The position numbers and the translations under genes were made by a program. A stretch of DNA of 23,515 nt from a virus: the IMG/VR virus record IMGVR_UViG_3300046009_008173, positions 1 through 23,515 of that record; one strand, written 5' to 3'. Each line of letters starts with the position of its first letter. Position 1 is the first letter of the stretch. Shown piece after piece: positions 20,305-23,515 of the stretch. The notes under the pieces were generated by a model. The model was not told the DNA's origin. It worked only from the letters and a program-made list of their open reading frames with translations, and searched no databases.

Positions 20305-23300
20305 ATGGGAAATCCAAATAGATTTGCAGAGGGAATGGATAATATTTTATTTCCAGCAAATATTGGATATAGTTTTTGTGGTTATAATTTTCCAGAAAGT
20401 ATTGCACAAGATCTTGGATCTTTAAGTTTATCTTTTTCTGGCGAAAGAATTCCATTTAGTACAGCATTAACTTATGGATATGGATATGGACCAAGTGGAT
20501 ACGACTCTGATTGGACACAACTTCAAACCTTAAGCGATAGATTCATCTATCCATTTTTTTGGGATGGTACTAATGAATTTACAGCTTCTGGATTAGATCC
20601 AAACACGCCAGATTTAAATAGTATATTTCCTCCTGGAGATTTTAAAACAGAAGCGCAAAGAGCATTTACTTCTATAACAACTATAGAGACTCTAGATCTA
20701 ATCTCTGAAGGACCAATCGAAGGATTTGTATCTGGTTTATATATTCCAAATCTTAGCGGTAAAACAACTGGAGATATTGGATATACAAGCGTAACTTTTC
20801 AACCATACGAACAAACATATTCTAATCCAGAGACAAGATCAATTTATTGGGATGATACACCAATCACAGATCTTCAAGGATTCTTTAACTTCCAATACGC
20901 AAACTATAGATTTACATATGGAGAAAAAACAAATGATCATACAGTATATAATCCATATTTAAATTTATATGAGAATAGATATAATTATTTTGGTCGCCAA
21001 GTAGATCAGAATAAGATACCGCTTGAGACATCAGTAACAAGAGCGATAAATGAAAGATTATATGGAGCCTATCTAATTAGTGGCAATTTCTTAAGATATT
21101 ATCCAAAAACATATTATGTATATAATACCGAAGTATCTGCTCTAAAAATTAATATTAAAATTAATGGTCTTTATGAGCAAATACTGTCTGGAAGTAATGC
21201 TGGAGATATAAACAGAAAAGCCATAGAGACAGTCTTTGTATTATATAGGCTTCTAGATGATGGAACAGTTATTCCTCTTGATACTTCAAAATATGCTCCA
21301 TACATAGCTGATATTTATTCTAAAGATTCAGTTTATGTTAATGGTAAAATTAGTGGACCAGTTATATTTACGTATCAATTTAATATTAGACCATACTCAG
21401 AAAATCAACCATTCTTTCCATTATTCCCTAACCAAATTGGTTGGGTGCTAGATATATATAGAACAAGTTTAGAGGGAATTGGGGCTTCTAATCAAGCGTC
21501 AACATCAGTTGATAGTATAACTGAAGTTTATTCCGATAGATTTGTATATCCAGATACTGCAATGGTATGGTCTAAATTTGATGCAAGATATTTTGGTAAT
21601 GTTCCTTCTAGATCTTATAAAGTAAGGCTTCTAAAAGTTAAAGTACCAGTTAATTATGATCCTATTGCAAAGACATATACTGGTCCTTGGAATGGAAAAT
21701 TTAAAGTAGCGTGGACAGATAATCCTGCTTGGTGTTTCTATGATATAGTAACGAGCAATCGTTATGGTCTAGGTAAATATATTGATCAAGCTTTAGTAGA
21801 TAAATGGACGCTATATGAGATTGCACAATATTGTGACCAATTAGTTTCAGATGGATTTGGTGGGCTTGAACCTAGATTTAGATGCAATGTTTTAATATCA
21901 ACAAAAGAAGAAGCATATAAAGTACTTAATGATATGGCGAGTGTATTCAGGGCTATTATTTACTATGCAGCAGGTCAAATTGTAGTTAGTCAAGACTCTC
22001 TTAAAGAGCCAGTATATCTATTTAATAATAGCAATGTCATTGATGGAATATTTAATTATTCTGATGCATCAAAGAAATCTAGGAGAACAGTTGCTCTAGT
22101 AAGATATAATGATGAGAATAATAACTATAAGCCTGGAATTGAATATGTAGAGGATAAAACTTCTGTATTAAAATATGGAATAAGAGAAACTGAGATTGTA
22201 GCTTTTGGTTGTACTAACAAAAATCAAGCCAGAAGAATTGGTAAATGGCTCATAGTTACAGATAATACAGAAACAGAAACTGTTGATTTCCAAGTTGGAT
22301 TAGAAGGTAATTATGTTAGACCTGGCGATGTTATCCTAGTTTATGATCAAGATAGAAAGAATCAAGTCTATGCAGGTAGAACATTAGAGCTAACTACTGG
22401 ATATGCAGTTTTGGATGTACCTTATAATACTTATAATAATTTTGCAATTACTGGCGTAAATAGTGGATTTAATTTTACTATCGTAACACCAACCTATAAT
22501 CTAGAGTATGGCACAACTTTAGGCGATTTATACTATACAGGATTCTCAGATGTTACATCTAGCGGAATAACTGGACTAAATAGTTCTTTCTATAATAGAA
22601 GCCATATACAAACTATTTCAATTAATAATCCTACAAATTATTTAACTAGCGGAAGTGGTATATATAGTAATAATGTAAGATTACTATTTCCTAGTGGGCT
22701 TAATACTGGATCTTATGATTTATATCAAAATACAGTATGGACAATAGATATTAATCCTAATCAATATAACGTAAATCAAGGTTTAGAAATTAGATCTGAG
22801 ATTAATAACCCATCAAATATTGCCTATCCTGGATATTATCTAGAACCATATTTAAATGAAGTTAAAAAATATAGAATATTAAATATAACCGAGTCTGAGA
22901 ACTCTTTATTCAATATATCAGCCTTAGAATATAATGATCAGAAATATAATGATATAGATAATATTGCTACATTAGTTAATGTGCCAGTAAGACCTGCGCT
23001 TCCACAAACTCCATCATTATTTTTAAGCGGAATATTTAGAAACCCAACTACGAATTCATATTGCGTTACATCTCCATGCAATGGAACGATATATACTACG
23101 AATCAAGGTGGAATTAATAGCATATTATACAATATAATACCTCCAGCTAATAATACTAGTAATTCCTTGTATTATGTATATGTTAAATCTGGATCTAACT
23201 TTACAAGTGCAACTACAGAATCTGTATATCTAAAAGATGTTATAAGTTCAGTTCTATTAAAAACGGGTCTTAGTGCAACAGACTGGATAAATGGAAGTAT

Positions 23301-23460
23301 TCCACAATTTCTTACTCCATTATATACTGGAGCATACTATTTTAGAGTATTCGCAGAGAATACGATAGGAGAAAGATCATCTCCAGCCACCGGACTATAT
23401 ACATTAACAAATCAGGCTTCAGTCTTTAGCGTAATAGCTTCTGGAAATAATATATTTTAA
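20305..23460 (+). CDS. tail-tip central/receptor-recognition protein, lambda gpJ-like
   Basis: At 1051 residues this is close to lambda gpJ (1132). The conserved gpJ core begins with ETLDLISEGPIEGFVSGLY (about 128-146) and SIYWDDTPI, and continues with FGNVPSRSYKVRLLKVKVPV, WTDNPAWCFYDIVTSNRYGL, DGFGGLEPRFRCNVLIST, YYAAGQIVVSQDS, NNYKPGIEYVEDK and EGNYVRPGDVILVYDQDRKN. The C-terminal 150 residues include a fibronectin III-like end (GAYYFRVFAENTIGERSSPA). Residues 1-115 are Gly/Tyr/Phe/Pro-rich and have no counterpart at the short lambda N-terminus. It caps the tail and contacts the host receptor. TATAAT sits three bases before the ATG, without a -35 or Shine-Dalgarno site. Confidence 0.9.
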   Translation: MGNPNRFAEGMDNILFPANIGYSFCGYNFPESIAQDLGSLSLSFSGERIPFSTALTYGYGYGPSGYDSDWTQLQTLSDRFIYPFFWDGTNEFTASGLDPNTPDLNSIFPPGDFKTEAQRAFTSITTIETLDLISEGPIEGFVSGLYIPNLSGKTTGDIGYTSVTFQPYEQTYSNPETRSIYWDDTPITDLQGFFNFQYANYRFTYGEKTNDHTVYNPYLNLYENRYNYFGRQVDQNKIPLETSVTRAINERLYGAYLISGNFLRYYPKTYYVYNTEVSALKINIKINGLYEQILSGSNAGDINRKAIETVFVLYRLLDDGTVIPLDTSKYAPYIADIYSKDSVYVNGKISGPVIFTYQFNIRPYSENQPFFPLFPNQIGWVLDIYRTSLEGIGASNQASTSVDSITEVYSDRFVYPDTAMVWSKFDARYFGNVPSRSYKVRLLKVKVPVNYDPIAKTYTGPWNGKFKVAWTDNPAWCFYDIVTSNRYGLGKYIDQALVDKWTLYEIAQYCDQLVSDGFGGLEPRFRCNVLISTKEEAYKVLNDMASVFRAIIYYAAGQIVVSQDSLKEPVYLFNNSNVIDGIFNYSDASKKSRRTVALVRYNDENNNYKPGIEYVEDKTSVLKYGIRETEIVAFGCTNKNQARRIGKWLIVTDNTETETVDFQVGLEGNYVRPGDVILVYDQDRKNQVYAGRTLELTTGYAVLDVPYNTYNNFAITGVNSGFNFTIVTPTYNLEYGTTLGDLYYTGFSDVTSSGITGLNSSFYNRSHIQTISINNPTNYLTSGSGIYSNNVRLLFPSGLNTGSYDLYQNTVWTIDINPNQYNVNQGLEIRSEINNPSNIAYPGYYLEPYLNEVKKYRILNITESENSLFNISALEYNDQKYNDIDNIATLVNVPVRPALPQTPSLFLSGIFRNPTTNSYCVTSPCNGTIYTTNQGGINSILYNIIPPANNTSNSLYYVYVKSGSNFTSATTESVYLKDVISSVLLKTGLSATDWINGSIPQFLTPLYTGAYYFRVFAENTIGERSSPATGLYTLTNQASVFSVIASGNNIF

Positions 23461-23462
23461 AT

Positions 23463-23515
23463 ATGAAAATTAAAAATCTAAACATAACATTAGAGTGGAA
23501 TACGATTAGAAATCT
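23463..23515 (+). CDS. start of a further tail-region gene (partial)
   Basis: An ATG two bases after the gpJ-like stop opens a frame that runs off the right edge: MKIKNLNITLEWNTIRN. A strand ending in LEW followed by N/T is how fibronectin III-like modules of tail fibres often start, but 17 residues are too few to assign. The tight spacing puts it in the same operon as the tail-tip genes. Confidence 0.5.
   Translation, partial: MKIKNLNITLEWNTIRN

Noticed and set aside
1-23515. tRNA genes, CRISPR arrays, insertion sequences and attachment sites
   Set aside because: Intergenic gaps are at most about 50 bases, and no cloverleaf, spaced repeat series, terminal inverted repeat or integrase was seen.

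Overview
The window is a densely packed, AT-rich (roughly 30% GC by eye) segment of a tailed double-stranded DNA phage or prophage. The evidence is a replication module (DnaB helicase, ThyX, TOPRIM primase, RecB/Cas4-type nuclease, DnaQ-like exonuclease, a DNA polymerase III alpha in two pieces) followed by a lambda-like tail-tip cassette in the order M-L-K-I-J. A lambda-type tail tip points to a long flexible tail (siphovirus). The host cannot be named. The promoters are sigma70-like and several internal genes have Shine-Dalgarno sites, so the host uses ordinary bacterial signals. There is no rRNA, tRNA, CRISPR array or transposase, and no gene-free stretch over 60 bases.

Region 1 (1-14033, all plus strand): the end of an unknown gene; a Vsr/DUF559-like endonuclease; a small acidic protein; then four or five short operons. 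Operon A is dnaB, thyX, primase and a Cas4/RecB-like nuclease. Operon B is a PHP-domain fragment of Pol III alpha, a small PD-(D/E)XK protein, a DEDDh exonuclease, a 71-residue protein, and the palm-to-OB remainder of Pol III alpha. Operon C is a possible ssDNA-binding protein and a two-domain glycosyltransferase. Next come the second half of the GT9 domain with an unknown C-terminal domain, and a possible ssDNA-annealing protein. The clear gaps between operons hold a TTGAC/TTGAT -35 and a TA-rich -10 exactly 17 bases apart, with the -10 only 6-9 bases before the ATG. This predicts that the lead genes are translated from leaderless mRNAs, while genes inside operons use overlaps or Shine-Dalgarno sites.

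Region 2 (14030-16814, minus strand): a likely two-domain tail tube protein, an unrecognised 156-residue protein, a DUF1360-like membrane protein, and a cysteine-rich 378-residue protein. This block converges on region 1, with the two stop codons overlapping, and diverges from region 3.

Region 3 (16866-end, plus strand): tail-tip proteins like lambda gpM, gpL, gpK, gpI and gpJ, then the start of another gene. gpM and gpL each carry an extra module resembling a carbohydrate-binding domain. In gpL it sits between the two cysteine pairs expected to hold the tail-tip iron-sulfur cluster. No tape measure gene lies beside this cassette.

The most unusual points are the Pol III alpha split at the PHP/palm boundary with proofreading and nuclease genes between the halves, the leaderless promoter set, the split GT9 domain fused to a zinc-ribbon GT4 enzyme, and the module inserted in gpL.
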